A stretch of DNA of 64,000 bases. Source: Gammaproteobacteria bacterium. Its GTDB lineage: Bacteria > Pseudomonadota > Gammaproteobacteria > Xanthomonadales > SZUA-36. Below the pieces are notes generated by a model, which was not told where the DNA came from, did not search any database, and saw only the letters and a list, made by a program, of their open reading frames with translations. Below, piece by piece: positions 46,117 to 55,717 of this stretch (position 1 is its first letter; every line of letters starts with the position of its first letter). The position numbers and the translations under genes were made by a program. The stretch lies in assembly GCA_021772935.1 (NCBI GenBank), contig JAJFLA010000046.1, positions 275,617-339,616 of the forward strand, given 5' to 3'.

Positions 46117-46353
46117 TCAGCTTTTGGTCGAATTTACGTAATCAATAGCTTGCTGAACACTGGTGATCTTTTCCGCATCTTCGTCTGGAATCTCACACTC
46201 AAACTCTTCTTCAAGCGCCATAACAAGTTCAACGGTATCCAGGGAATCCGCACCCAGGTCATCTACAAAAGAGGCGTTGGCGGTAACTTCCTCTTCTTTA
46301 ACACCAAGTTGCTCTACAACAATCTTTTTAACACGTTCTTCAATGCTGCTCAT
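46117..46353 (-). CDS. acpP: Acyl carrier protein
   Basis: 78 residues from ATG 46353. [11 protein letters not shown] carries the Ser that receives phosphopantetheine. Acidic, four-helix. It carries the growing acyl chain for FabG, FabF and FabH. The 153 bp upstream is the likely promoter of a separate, strongly transcribed unit. Confidence 0.98.
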   Translation of the reverse strand: MSSIEERVKKIVVEQLGVKEEEVTANASFVDDLGADSLDTVELVMALEEEFECEIPDEDAEKITSVQQAIDYVNSTKS

Positions 46354-46506
46354 TTTATAATGATTCCTAAATAAGTGTGACACAAGAGACGCAATTTTAA
46401 AGAAACTGCGACGATTCTGCCAGTTTATTACTATTCGCCACCGTATGCATTACTGATGACGAGCGATAAAACAGATGCCTGTCATTAATATCCTGAACTT
46501 AAACTC

Positions 46507-47247
46507 TCAAGTAACATACATGCCACCATTCACATGAATAGTCTGACCGGTTATGTACGCGGCAGATGCTGAAGCAAGGAAACCAACGGTGGCAGCAATG
46601 TCGTTGGCTTCACCCAATCGTTTCAACGGAATGTCCTTCAACATTGTTTCACGTTGCGTCTGGTTTAGTTCACGGGTCATATCGGTATCAATAAATCCCG
46701 GTGCGACCACATTCACGGTGATGCCGCGAGAGCCGACCTCCCGTGCAAGCGCACGGGAAAAACCCATCATACCCGCCTTGGCCGCAGCGTAATTTACCTG
46801 ACCAGCGTTGCCGATGGAGCCAATCACGGATGCGATACTGATAATTCTCCCGCTACGCGCTTTCATCATACCTCGCAAACAGGCTTTCGAAAGACGGTAA
46901 ACAGAACGCAGGTTAGTATCAAGCACAGTTTCCCAGTCGTCCTCTGACATTCTCACTAACAATTGATCACGCGTTACGCCCGCATTGTTTACCAGTATCG
47001 TCGGTGCTGAGGTCTGTTCGGTGATCTCACCTAATACCGAGCTGATACCATCGATGTCGTTCACATTTAACGTCAGGCCTGACAGACCGTCAACGCCCCT
47101 TTCACTAATCGACATAGCACCGGCATCTGAGGTTGCCGTTCCAAAAACCCTGGCACCCGCGGCTGCCAGGCTCGCCGCGATAGCCGCGCCAATACCTCTG
47201 CTGGCACCCGTCACCAGAGCCACTTGATCTTGTAAACTAGCGTTCAT
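46507..47247 (-). CDS. fabG: 3-oxoacyl-ACP reductase
   Basis: 246 residues, SDR fold: T-G-A-S-R-G-I-G near 14-21, N-N-A-G-V, Ser-Tyr-Lys triad in S-V-I-G-S-I-G and N-Y-A-A-A-K. NADPH-dependent reduction in the elongation cycle. 27 bp separate it from the fabH stop, with no fabD between them. Confidence 0.96.
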   Translation of the reverse strand: MNASLQDQVALVTGASRGIGAAIAASLAAAGARVFGTATSDAGAMSISERGVDGLSGLTLNVNDIDGISSVLGEITEQTSAPTILVNNAGVTRDQLLVRMSEDDWETVLDTNLRSVYRLSKACLRGMMKARSGRIISIASVIGSIGNAGQVNYAAAKAGMMGFSRALAREVGSRGITVNVVAPGFIDTDMTRELNQTQRETMLKDIPLKRLGEANDIAATVGFLASASAAYITGQTIHVNGGMYVT

Positions 47248-47274
47248 TGCTTTTCTCCAGCCATCATGGCCTTG

Positions 47275-48243
47275 TTAGTACTTAATCAGCGCAGAAGCCC
47301 AGGTAAACCCACCACCAAAGGCCTCCAGTAGCAGGATATCCCCGCGCTTGATCTTACCGGAACGTGCAGCTTCATCCAGCGCCAAAGGTACTGAGGCGGC
47401 CGAGGTGTTGCCGTGTTTGTCGACAGTTACCACAACCTGGTCCATGGTCATTCCCAGTTTTTTGGCGGTCGCGGTTATAATGCGGTAATTGGCCTGATGC
47501 GGAATCAACCAATCGAGGTCGGATTTTTCCATCTTATTGTGCGCAAGGGTCTCATCTACAATACGGCCCAGGGTTCTCACGGCAACTTTAAAAACCTCAT
47601 TGCCTTTCATCTTGATACGCACACCACCACGCTTTTCTGCTTTGAAACCTGTACTTACACCTACATCAACACCAAGCAAGTCACTGTGTCTGCCAGCTGC
47701 ATGAATGTGAGTAGACAACACACCAGCTTCATCCGAGGCTTCAAGCACCACTGCACCGGCGCCATCACCAAATAATACGGCTGTGCCCCGGTCGTTCCAA
47801 TCCAGCATAGCGGTCAGCTTATCTACACCAATAACCAGTGCCGTTTTTACATCCCCACAGCGTATGTACTTATCCGCAATTGATAAGGCATACATAAAGC
47901 CGGAACAGGCCGCATTGACATCCATTGCGCCGCAGTCAGGCAGACTCAAGCGCGCTTGTAACAGGCAGGCGGTACTTGGAAACACCAGATCCGGCGTAGT
48001 TGTACCAACAATGATCAACTCAATCTCTTCCGGGTTGACACCAGCGGCTTTCATCGCCCGTTGAGCAGCAACCTCTGCCATATCACTACTGGTTTCATCT
48101 TCGTGTGCAATCCGTCTTTCACAAATACCTGTTCGTTCCTGTATCCATTGATCAGAGGTGTCCAGAATTTTTTCGAGATCAGCATTGGTGACAATTTTTT
48201 CTGGTAAATAACTCCCAGTACCAGTAATTTTTGAAAATTTCAC
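47275..48243 (-). CDS. fabH: 3-oxoacyl-ACP synthase III
   Basis: 322 residues. Active Cys in D-V-N-A-A-C-S-G-F, His in L-I-P-H-Q-A-N and Asn in H-G-N-T-S-A-A-S. It starts fatty-acid synthesis by condensing acetyl-CoA with malonyl-ACP. Overlaps plsX by 4 bp. Confidence 0.97.
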   Translation of the reverse strand: MKFSKITGTGSYLPEKIVTNADLEKILDTSDQWIQERTGICERRIAHEDETSSDMAEVAAQRAMKAAGVNPEEIELIIVGTTTPDLVFPSTACLLQARLSLPDCGAMDVNAACSGFMYALSIADKYIRCGDVKTALVIGVDKLTAMLDWNDRGTAVLFGDGAGAVVLEASDEAGVLSTHIHAAGRHSDLLGVDVGVSTGFKAEKRGGVRIKMKGNEVFKVAVRTLGRIVDETLAHNKMEKSDLDWLIPHQANYRIITATAKKLGMTMDQVVVTVDKHGNTSAASVPLALDEAARSGKIKRGDILLLEAFGGGFTWASALIKY

Positions 48244-49301
48244 AGACCTACCTCAATTGAGTAATCATTAATCATTGCTTCAATTAGTTGTGGAATTTGA
48301 CGTTCAGCCTCGACTACAGCTTCCACAATTGCATAGCCCAGGGCCTCGCTATTCGCGTTTCCATGGCTTTTAACAACCACACCCCGGAGCCCTAGCAACG
48401 GCGCACCATTATGCTTGCATGGTTCAAATCGCGCCAGCGTACGTTTGATTGACTTAGCAGCCAAGAAGGCACCCATTTTCGCAAGTAAACCTGTTTTCAT
48501 TGCCAAATCAAGATGCTGCAAAAACATCCTTGCAAGCCCTTCACCGGATTTCAGTATCAGGTTCCCGGAAAATCCATCACACACTGCAACATCAGCTTTT
48601 CCGGCAAAAATATCATGCCCTTCGATGAATCCGGTATAGTTGATGGGTAATTCCTTGAGCATGGCATGTGCTTCTTTAACCACCGTGTCACCTTTATTGT
48701 CTTCATGCCCTACGTTCAATAAGGCCACCTTCGGTTGCCCGGAAACAGCCTCCATCGGACAGGCGACAGAACCCATAATGGCAAATTGCACCAACTGATT
48801 AGCACTGACATTCAGGTTTGCACCCAGATCCAACAGGTTGGTTTGGCCAGAAGCTGACGGGATGCGGGACATCAAGGCAGGTCGTTCAATACCCGCAAGC
48901 ATGCCAAGCAGTTTCACACCCAAAGCCAGTAATGCAGCGGTACTGCCAGCACTGACGCAGGCGCTGGCCCGACCATTAGCAACCTGCTCCAGGGCCAGCC
49001 ACAGACTACTGCCCTTGCCGCGCCGTAGTGCGGTGACTGGTCGGGCGTCTGAATCCAGTGCATGCGTGGCATCAATGACTGTCAGACGTTCAAAGCAATG
49101 TTCATAACCGCTTTCCACGCTGTACTTTTTCAACACAGGTGTAACTTCCTGCCGAATACCACACAGCAGAATTTTAAGTTCTGGCTGCTTCGCCAAAGCA
49201 TCCAGTGCTGCCGGTATGGTCACCTCGGGGCCAAAATCACCACCATGGGCGTCCAGTGCCAGTACCACTCCGCCAGGAATAATTTTGTCAGACAGATTCA
49301 T
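48240..49301 (-). CDS. plsX: Phosphate acyltransferase PlsX
   Basis: 353 residues. [11 protein letters not shown] at the N-terminus, N-V-G-H-E, and A-V-C-D-G-F-S-G-N in the middle are family marks. It makes acyl-phosphate from acyl-ACP for phospholipid synthesis. Follows rpmF in the common gammaproteobacterial order. Confidence 0.96.
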   Translation of the reverse strand: MNLSDKIIPGGVVLALDAHGGDFGPEVTIPAALDALAKQPELKILLCGIRQEVTPVLKKYSVESGYEHCFERLTVIDATHALDSDARPVTALRRGKGSSLWLALEQVANGRASACVSAGSTAALLALGVKLLGMLAGIERPALMSRIPSASGQTNLLDLGANLNVSANQLVQFAIMGSVACPMEAVSGQPKVALLNVGHEDNKGDTVVKEAHAMLKELPINYTGFIEGHDIFAGKADVAVCDGFSGNLILKSGEGLARMFLQHLDLAMKTGLLAKMGAFLAAKSIKRTLARFEPCKHNGAPLLGLRGVVVKSHGNANSEALGYAIVEAVVEAERQIPQLIEAMINDYSIEVGL

Positions 49302-49383
49302 GCGATTTCGGGACGGAAATGAAACCGCCGGCGTTGTGGCCGGCGGTCAGTGCATCTATTTAGTCCCGTGCAGAGGATTTTAC

Positions 49384-49584
49384 TTAATCTTCTTCTTCTT
49401 CGATCTCGACGACTGGTGTGTCGATGACTTTGCGGCCCTTGTAATAACCTTCAGGAGTGACGTTATGACGTAAGTGCGTCTCACCTGTAGTCGGGTCAAC
49501 CGACAGGGTTGGTGCTTTCAGCGAGTCATGTGAACGTCGCATGCCACGTGTTGATGGGGTTCTTCGGCTCTTTTGTACAGCCAT
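49384..49584 (-). CDS. rpmF: 50S ribosomal protein L32
   Basis: 66 residues starting [20 protein letters not shown], with [14 protein letters not shown], the L32 pattern without zinc cysteines. The acidic tail V-E-I-E-E-E-E-D is longer than in E. coli. Lies between yceD and plsX. Confidence 0.97.
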   Translation of the reverse strand: MAVQKSRRTPSTRGMRRSHDSLKAPTLSVDPTTGETHLRHNVTPEGYYKGRKVIDTPVVEIEEEED

Positions 49585-49615
49585 GATGATTTACTCCTGA
49601 TTCAAAAAAATAACA

Positions 49616-50149
49616 TTAATGCTGCTTGTCCCGCTTTAACATACCCTGCAAAGCGGCAAATGGGTTTTTCTTGGTCCCTTGCTGCGGGTCCTTGATCTTC
49701 AGCGTCTGCTCACCGGTCGAGTATTCTACTCTTCGCATGTCTGGTTTACGCGGAATTTGCGGTAAACCAAGCAACAGTTCGTCTTCTACCAGACTGGCAA
49801 TTGCCAACCTTCCGTTTTCTGTCTGTACCGGGTCGTACTCATCCGGCAATTCCGCCTGCTCGCTATCGTGATCTGTAACAGCCAAAGTGCTACGACGTTT
49901 CACCTGCTCGTCGTATACTTCCAAACTTGCCTGACAAACCAATGGCAAAGCAGCATCTACTTGTAGCTCTATGATAACCCGCTTATCCAAATCGGCTTTG
50001 AAAGCTGCCACAAACGATGCCTCACCTTGCGCATCAACCAGCAGTGCGGCTAATCGTTTCATCCGTGTTAAGGGGATGGTTCCACTGAATGTACGTTTAC
50101 CTTCAGCGGCACGACCTGGCGAAATCCAGTCTGGATATTCCCGCGACAT
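49616..50149 (-). CDS. yceD: YceD family (DUF177) protein
   Basis: 177 residues from ATG 50149; the open frame continues to a TTG at 50197 but without a better site. C-Q-A-S-L-E, an acidic middle (E-Y-D-P-V) and an L-V-E-D-E-L-L-L-G-L-P segment are family features. YceD is linked to 23S rRNA accumulation and is nearly always beside rpmF. Confidence 0.88.
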   Translation of the reverse strand: MSREYPDWISPGRAAEGKRTFSGTIPLTRMKRLAALLVDAQGEASFVAAFKADLDKRVIIELQVDAALPLVCQASLEVYDEQVKRRSTLAVTDHDSEQAELPDEYDPVQTENGRLAIASLVEDELLLGLPQIPRKPDMRRVEYSTGEQTLKIKDPQQGTKKNPFAALQGMLKRDKQH

Positions 50150-50278
50150 AGCTTCACAATTCCCAAAGACCAAATTTGTTTCCCATAACACAGCCAATCA
50201 AGTGCAAAGGAAACTTAGAACAACATCTCAGTAAATAACTGATAACGAGCCAACTTAACCGGTAATTTTACTACACAA

Positions 50279-50875
50279 ATGAATAGTGAGCCAATACCCA
50301 GAAAGCTAATTCTTGCTTCATCAAGTAAATATCGAAGAATGCTGTTGCAGCGATTCGGTATTCCCTTCGACTGCCAGTCACCCGATATAGACGAAACGGT
50401 TCGAAACAATGAATCGCCTTTTGAGCTAGTGGCTCGTTTGGCTACAACAAAAGCGGAGACGGTAAACAAGAAACATACGCAGGCTGTTGTCATTGGATCT
50501 GATCAAGTGGCGGTATTTGACGGGCAGATTATCGGTCAACCCGGCAACCACCAGGCAGCGGTAGAGCAACTGACATCCTTCAGTGGTCAGGTGGTCGAGT
50601 TTTTGACAGCAATTTCCGTGCAATCTGCCGAGTGCGGCTATAAAGAACAGTACACAGATTGTACCCGTGTATGTTTCAGAACCTTGCAAGCTGAAGAAAT
50701 CGAGCGTTACCTGATAAAGGAAAAACCTTTTGATTGCGCGGGTGCTTTTAAAGCTGAATCATTAGGCATCGTGTTATTTGAAAGCATCAACAGTGACGAC
50801 CCGACAGCATTGATTGGATTGCCACTGATACGTACAGCCGCGATGTTGCGCCACGCTGGCATACAGTTGCCATAA
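50279..50875 (+). CDS. maf: Maf family nucleotide pyrophosphatase
   Basis: 198 residues. L-I-L-A-S-S-S-K-Y-R-R, V-I-G-S-D-Q-V-A and C-A-G-A-F-K-A-E-S-L-G are Maf motifs; the branch without the longer Asp insertion fits YceF-type enzymes that hydrolyse m7GTP. Divergent from yceD, as is usual for yceF. Confidence 0.9.
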   Translation: MNSEPIPRKLILASSSKYRRMLLQRFGIPFDCQSPDIDETVRNNESPFELVARLATTKAETVNKKHTQAVVIGSDQVAVFDGQIIGQPGNHQAAVEQLTSFSGQVVEFLTAISVQSAECGYKEQYTDCTRVCFRTLQAEEIERYLIKEKPFDCAGAFKAESLGIVLFESINSDDPTALIGLPLIRTAAMLRHAGIQLP

Positions 50876-51051
50876 GCATCACATTGCTTGCCAAGGACCA
50901 CGGCCATTAACTACGCACTGTGCGTCTTGCAACTGCATGCTCAAAGCCTTGCACAGAGGCTATAGACGCTCCCTGGATACGCGTATAATCACTGAGTAAT
51001 CATTTATCGCAGTGCTTGCAAGAACACAATATGCCCTTATCTTTTCAATTT
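50876..51051. other. Intergenic stretch with an E1-related fragment
   Basis: After maf, positions 50887-50909 match E1 (42451-42473) with 2 differences in 23, and the following bases (ACTRCGCACTGTGCG) are partly palindromic. Nothing coding. The next 287 bp are element E2. Confidence 0.6.
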
Positions 51052-51338
51052 AGTGTAGTGTCCTGTATTAAGTAGTGATTAAGCGATACGAGAAAGCATT
51101 AGCTGTAAGGCCCGCCTCGCAGGGAATGGCCCAGTCCTTCTCAAGAGGCGCACCAAGAGTAGGCGCCCTCAGGCGACGCATCAGATGATGCTTTCTCGTA
51201 GCGCCCTTCGGGAGCCACACAAAAGCTCCAATCCTGCGTTGCTGCCTTTGTTAAGGGAGCGCCATTAACTGCAGGCTGCGCCTTGACCTGAATCTTTTGT
51301 GGGGCTCTTAATCGCCACTTAATACAGGACACTACACT
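51052..51338 (+). repeat. MITE-like element E2 (287 bp), full copy
   Basis: Ends are perfect 22-bp inverted repeats (51052-51073 and 51317-51338) continuing for 9 more bp with two mismatches. A second, inner inverted repeat (about 51082-51104 with 51180-51203, near-perfect) lies inside. It has no coding capacity. A second copy starts at 63819. It ends 30 bp before fadJ. Confidence 0.92.
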
Positions 51339-51368
51339 CGACATGCTGATTAGAACAACGGAATCCTG

Positions 51369-53348
51369 ATGAACAAAACACCTGTCAAAGACACCCCTTT
51401 TAAACACTGGAAACTATCAACTGATATCGACAAGGTGTTGTGGCTGAGTATTGACCGGGCAGGTGAAAGTGCGAACAGCCTGTCATCAGAGGTGCTCAGT
51501 GAACTCGAATCAATCATTGATGGGTTGGAAACCGATGCCCCCGTCGGGCTGGTGTTGCAATCAGGCAAACCGGGATCATTTATTGTTGGCGCCGATGTAC
51601 GTGAGTTTGATGGTTATGACGATGCTGAAATGGCCAGTGATGGCATCAGCAAGGTTCATCGCCTGTTTAGTCGTATCGAAGCACTACCCTTCCCTACAGT
51701 TGCCATCATTGATGGCTTCTGCCTCGGTGGCGGACTTGAGCTTGCGCTGACGTTTGACTATCGCATTGCCAGCAATGTTGAGCATACACGTCTTGGTTTC
51801 CCAGAAATAAAGCTGGGTATTTATCCAGGCTTTGGCGGCAGTGCGCGCAGCGTGCGACAAGCAGGCGCATCCAATGCTATGCAACTCATGCTCAGTACAC
51901 GCAACCTGCGGCCAAAAGCCGCACACGCCATGGGCCTGATTGATGAATTGGTCGGCCCCCATGGTTCATTGCGATGGGCTGCACGCCGAGCGATCAAACA
52001 AGGCCGAAAAAGTCGACAACCCGGACAGTTGACCCGTTTACAAAACCTCACGCCGGTTCGCCCCCTGCTGGCGCGTATGATGCGCAAACAGGTCGCAGCC
52101 CGCGCCAACCCCAAACACTACCCTGCCCCATTTGAACTGATCAAAGCCTGGGAACTTTACGGTGATGACCCACAGCGCATGATGGTGGAAGAATCAGAGC
52201 GGGTCGGCAAACTCATCACTGGCAGCACCTCAAAGAGCTTACGCCGTGTCTTTTTCCTGATGGAACGCCTGAAAAACATAGGTAAACAGGTGGACATTAA
52301 TGTCCGCCGGGTACATGTCATAGGTGCGGGTGTTATGGGTGGCGATATCGCTGCATGGTGTGTGCTGCAAGGTCTGGATGTCACCCTACAGGATCGGGAG
52401 TTGAAATACATAGAACCCGCACTCAAACGGGCAAAATCCCTGTTCAAGAAAAAACTCAGGGATCGTAACAAAGTCGCGGCTGCGATTAGTCGCTTGTTGC
52501 CCGATGTCGAGGGTAGTGGTGTCGGCAAGGCCGATGTCATTATCGAGGCAATTTTTGAAGACGTGGAAGCTAAGCGTGCATTGTTCGCGAGCATCGAACC
52601 ACGCATGAAAGCTGACGCAGTGCTTGCCACTAACACCTCCGCCATACCACTGGCAGAAATTGCCTCAGTACTTAAAAATCCTGAACGTCTGATTGGTGTC
52701 CATTTCTTTAACCCGGTTGCAAAAATGCCGTTGGTTGAAGTCGTTTATGACACCATAACCGATGCTACTCAGGTTGCTAAAGGTGCAGCATTTTGTGCCG
52801 CAATTAACCGTTTCCCATTACCTGTCAAGAGCACCCCGGGCTTCCTCGTCAACCGGGTTCTTTCCGGCTATATGGCCAAAGCAATGTCCATGCACCTGGA
52901 ACAGAATATCCCGATTGAAGTGCTGGACAAGGCCGCCCAGTCATTTGGCATGCCAATGGGTCCGGTTGAACTGGCGGACACCGTTGGTCTTGATGTGTGT
53001 ATGAAAGTCGTGACCATGTTGGGTGGCGAATCAACCGCAAAAGAAGCCGCTTTATTGCAGGAAAAAGTGGATGCCGGAGAGTTGGGCCGCAAATCCGGAA
53101 AAGGCTTTTATGTTTGGGAAAAAGGCAAACCGAAACGGTCCGAAACGGGCACTGGCCAATTTGCCTTGGAAGAGATTACTGAATCCTTAATGCAACCCTA
53201 TTTCGAGGCTTGTGAAGCCGCGCTGGCTGATGGCATAGTCGAGGATGCGGACGTACTGGATGCAGGTATGATTTTTGGCACCGGATTCGCACCCTTCCGT
53301 GGTGGACCATTGCATTACCTGAAGCAAAAGGAGCAACACAATGACTGA
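51369..53348 (+). CDS. fadJ: Fatty-acid oxidation complex alpha subunit
   Basis: 659 residues, somewhat shorter than E. coli FadJ (714). The N-terminal crotonase part has S-F-I-V-G-A-D-V-R, Glu124 in G-G-G-L-E-L and Glu146 in F-P-E-I-K-L-G. The C-terminal 3-hydroxyacyl-CoA dehydrogenase has V-I-G-A-G-V-M-G-G-D-I-A and H-F-F-N-P-V with the active His, then P-V-E-L-A-D-T-V-G-L-D. Hydratase and dehydrogenase steps of beta-oxidation. Overlaps fadI by 8 bp. Confidence 0.93.
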   Translation: MNKTPVKDTPFKHWKLSTDIDKVLWLSIDRAGESANSLSSEVLSELESIIDGLETDAPVGLVLQSGKPGSFIVGADVREFDGYDDAEMASDGISKVHRLFSRIEALPFPTVAIIDGFCLGGGLELALTFDYRIASNVEHTRLGFPEIKLGIYPGFGGSARSVRQAGASNAMQLMLSTRNLRPKAAHAMGLIDELVGPHGSLRWAARRAIKQGRKSRQPGQLTRLQNLTPVRPLLARMMRKQVAARANPKHYPAPFELIKAWELYGDDPQRMMVEESERVGKLITGSTSKSLRRVFFLMERLKNIGKQVDINVRRVHVIGAGVMGGDIAAWCVLQGLDVTLQDRELKYIEPALKRAKSLFKKKLRDRNKVAAAISRLLPDVEGSGVGKADVIIEAIFEDVEAKRALFASIEPRMKADAVLATNTSAIPLAEIASVLKNPERLIGVHFFNPVAKMPLVEVVYDTITDATQVAKGAAFCAAINRFPLPVKSTPGFLVNRVLSGYMAKAMSMHLEQNIPIEVLDKAAQSFGMPMGPVELADTVGLDVCMKVVTMLGGESTAKEAALLQEKVDAGELGRKSGKGFYVWEKGKPKRSETGTGQFALEEITESLMQPYFEACEAALADGIVEDADVLDAGMIFGTGFAPFRGGPLHYLKQKEQHND

Positions 53349-54621
53349 ATTACTACGCAGGGTAGCCATTGTTGGCGGTAGCCGTATTCCCTTTTGCCGC
53401 TCCAATACGATCTATGCTGGAAAAGGCAATCTGGATATGCTGTCTTCGGTCATCGATGGGGTCGTGCAACGCTTTAAACTTGGCGGGGTGCAATTGGACG
53501 AAGTGATGGCAGGCGCCGTCATCACCCATTCAAGAGACTTCAACCTGGCACGCGAAGCGGTATTGTCCAGCAAACTTTCGCCACTGACACCCGGTATTAC
53601 GCTGCAACAGGCTTGTGGTACCAGTTTGCAGGCAGCCCTAAGCCTGGCCGCAAAGATTGCCAGTGGGCAAATCGAAAGTGGTATCGCAGCGGGCACGGAT
53701 ACAACCTCGGACGCACCGATTGTTTTTGGTAATAAATTTGCCCATCGCATGATCAATCTGAGCCAGGCCAGGACCATGAAGCAGCGAATGAGTGCCCTCA
53801 AAGGATTCAGCCCAGGCGAACTTAAGCCAGTCTCACCCACTAACGGTGAAATGCGTACAGGCCTTTCCATGGGTCAACACTGTGAGCGAATGGCTCAGGA
53901 GTGGCAGATTCCCCGTGAGCAGCAGGACCAACTGGCATATGACAGTCATCAGAAGGCCACAGCCGCATACGATGCCGGGTTTTTTGATGAATTGGTAACA
54001 CCCTGGAATGGGGTCAGTAGAGATAATAATCTGCGCGCTGATACCAGCATCGAAAAGCTTGGTAGTCTTCGTACTGTTTTTGAAAAAGGACCACAGGCTA
54101 CGCTAAGCGCGGGAAACAGCACTCCATTGACCGATGGCGCAGCAGCTGTTTTATTATGTTCTGAACAATGGGCCACCGAGCATGATCTTCCAGTGCAGGC
54201 ATATTTGACCACAGGGCGCTCTGCTTCGGTTGATTATATCAATGATGAAGGTCTGCTGATGGCACCAACAGTTGCTGTCGCAGAAATGCTGCAACGCGCC
54301 AATCTCAAGTTACAGGATTTTGATTTTTATGAAATTCACGAAGCTTTTGCCGCTCAGGTTCTGTGCACACTTAAAGCCTGGGAATCAAAAGAATACTGCA
54401 GCAATCGTCTTGGCTTGAAAAAACCACTCGGCAGTATAGATAGAGAAAAACTAAACGTAAACGGCAGTAGTCTCGCGGTTGGCCACCCTTTCGCAGCGAC
54501 CGGTGCCCGCATCATGGCAACACTGTCTCAATTATTGCAGGAAAAAGGCTCCGGCCGCGGATTGATTTCTGTATGTACGGCTGGTGGCATGGGTGTTTGT
54601 GCGATATTGGAGCGACCTTGA
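53341..54621 (+). CDS. fadI: Acetyl-CoA C-acyltransferase (3-ketoacyl-CoA thiolase)
   Basis: 426 residues. Cys92 (Q-Q-A-C-G-T-S) is the nucleophile; the second His and Cys lie in V-G-H-P-F-A-A-T-G-A-R and V-C-T-A-G-G-M-G-V-C. Cleaves 3-ketoacyl-CoA in the last step of beta-oxidation. Overlaps fadJ and converges with folD after 16 bp. Confidence 0.93.
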   Translation: MTELLRRVAIVGGSRIPFCRSNTIYAGKGNLDMLSSVIDGVVQRFKLGGVQLDEVMAGAVITHSRDFNLAREAVLSSKLSPLTPGITLQQACGTSLQAALSLAAKIASGQIESGIAAGTDTTSDAPIVFGNKFAHRMINLSQARTMKQRMSALKGFSPGELKPVSPTNGEMRTGLSMGQHCERMAQEWQIPREQQDQLAYDSHQKATAAYDAGFFDELVTPWNGVSRDNNLRADTSIEKLGSLRTVFEKGPQATLSAGNSTPLTDGAAAVLLCSEQWATEHDLPVQAYLTTGRSASVDYINDEGLLMAPTVAVAEMLQRANLKLQDFDFYEIHEAFAAQVLCTLKAWESKEYCSNRLGLKKPLGSIDREKLNVNGSSLAVGHPFAATGARIMATLSQLLQEKGSGRGLISVCTAGGMGVCAILERP

Positions 54622-54637
54622 TCCAGCCACTCGAAAC

Positions 54638-55534
54638 CTAAGCCAACGGCTTCGTCGGTACCTTGATTCTGATTCCGGCAGCTTCGGCTGTATTTTGCAT
54701 CAGTGTGGCCCGTGTCATCGGCCCAACACCGCCTGGCACAGGTGAAATCCATGCGGCCCTGGCTGCCGCACGTTCAAAATCAATGTCGCCTACCAGTTTA
54801 CCGGTTTCCAAGCGGTTGATACCGACATCTAAAACAATGCTGCCCTCAGAAACCCAGTCAGCATTTACAATGCTCCGATTGCCAACGGCAATAATCAAAA
54901 CTTCCGCTTGTCTGACATAAAAATCCAGATTTTTTGTAAACCGATGACAAGTCGTCACGGTCGCGCCTTGGTGAAGTAACTCAAGTCCCATAGGGCGACC
55001 AACAATATTTGAGGCGCCAACAACAACACAATGACGACCCTTGGTTGTCAGACCGTAATAATTCAGCAGCGTCATAATCCCACGCGGTGTACATGGACGC
55101 AGACCAGGCTGGCGTAAGGCCAGTCGGCCAACATTGAACGCATTAAAACCGTCTACATCCTTGCTGGCCCTGATTGCATTAGTGATGGCTACCTCATCAA
55201 TGTGTGGTGGTAATGGCAACTGCACCAACACACCCTGAATGTCATCGTCATGATTAAGCTCATCAATCAATGCCAACAGTTCTGCCTGAGTTGTTTCGGC
55301 CGATAGATCAAAATCCCGGGCCGTAATCCCCGCCCTTTCACAATCTTTGCGCTTGGCCCGTACATAAATCGCTGAGGCGGGATCTGCGCCCACCAGAACC
55401 ACCGCAAGCCCTGGCCTCTGGCCACCTGTCTGGACGTGTTCCAGGGTGGCATAATTGACAGCTGTCAGTACTGCAGCGCTGACCTCAAGTCCATCAAGAA
55501 TGGCCGCTGTTTCGGTTTTCAGATTTTTTTTCAA
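54638..55534 (-). CDS. folD: Bifunctional methylene-THF dehydrogenase/cyclohydrolase
   Basis: 298 residues. Y-V-R-A-K-R-K (catalytic Lys), Q-L-P-L-P-P-H, V-G-A-S-N-I-V-G-R-P-M and P-V-P-G-G-V-G-P-M-T are the FolD signatures. NADP-linked one-carbon metabolism. Alone on the minus strand, 183 bp beyond der. Confidence 0.97.
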   Translation of the reverse strand: MKKNLKTETAAILDGLEVSAAVLTAVNYATLEHVQTGGQRPGLAVVLVGADPASAIYVRAKRKDCERAGITARDFDLSAETTQAELLALIDELNHDDDIQGVLVQLPLPPHIDEVAITNAIRASKDVDGFNAFNVGRLALRQPGLRPCTPRGIMTLLNYYGLTTKGRHCVVVGASNIVGRPMGLELLHQGATVTTCHRFTKNLDFYVRQAEVLIIAVGNRSIVNADWVSEGSIVLDVGINRLETGKLVGDIDFERAAARAAWISPVPGGVGPMTRATLMQNTAEAAGIRIKVPTKPLA

Positions 55535-55717
55535 TGTGACATTCCAGAATTAAAATTATTTGTGTATTGTAACGGATAGCAAGAGGAAAACCTGACAAAC
55601 TCCTGACCCACGCATTTCCCAGGGAGCTTATACATGAATGTATTTGATTTTGTATTTGTCTCTGTTAACCGCACCCACATGCCGCTGTCAAAATACCAGG
55701 GGTAGCTGGGTTAGAGA

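Noticed and set aside
51141..51407. Minus-strand frame over E2 and the fadJ start
   Set aside because: Runs through the MITE-like element and antisense to fadJ; no ribosome site.
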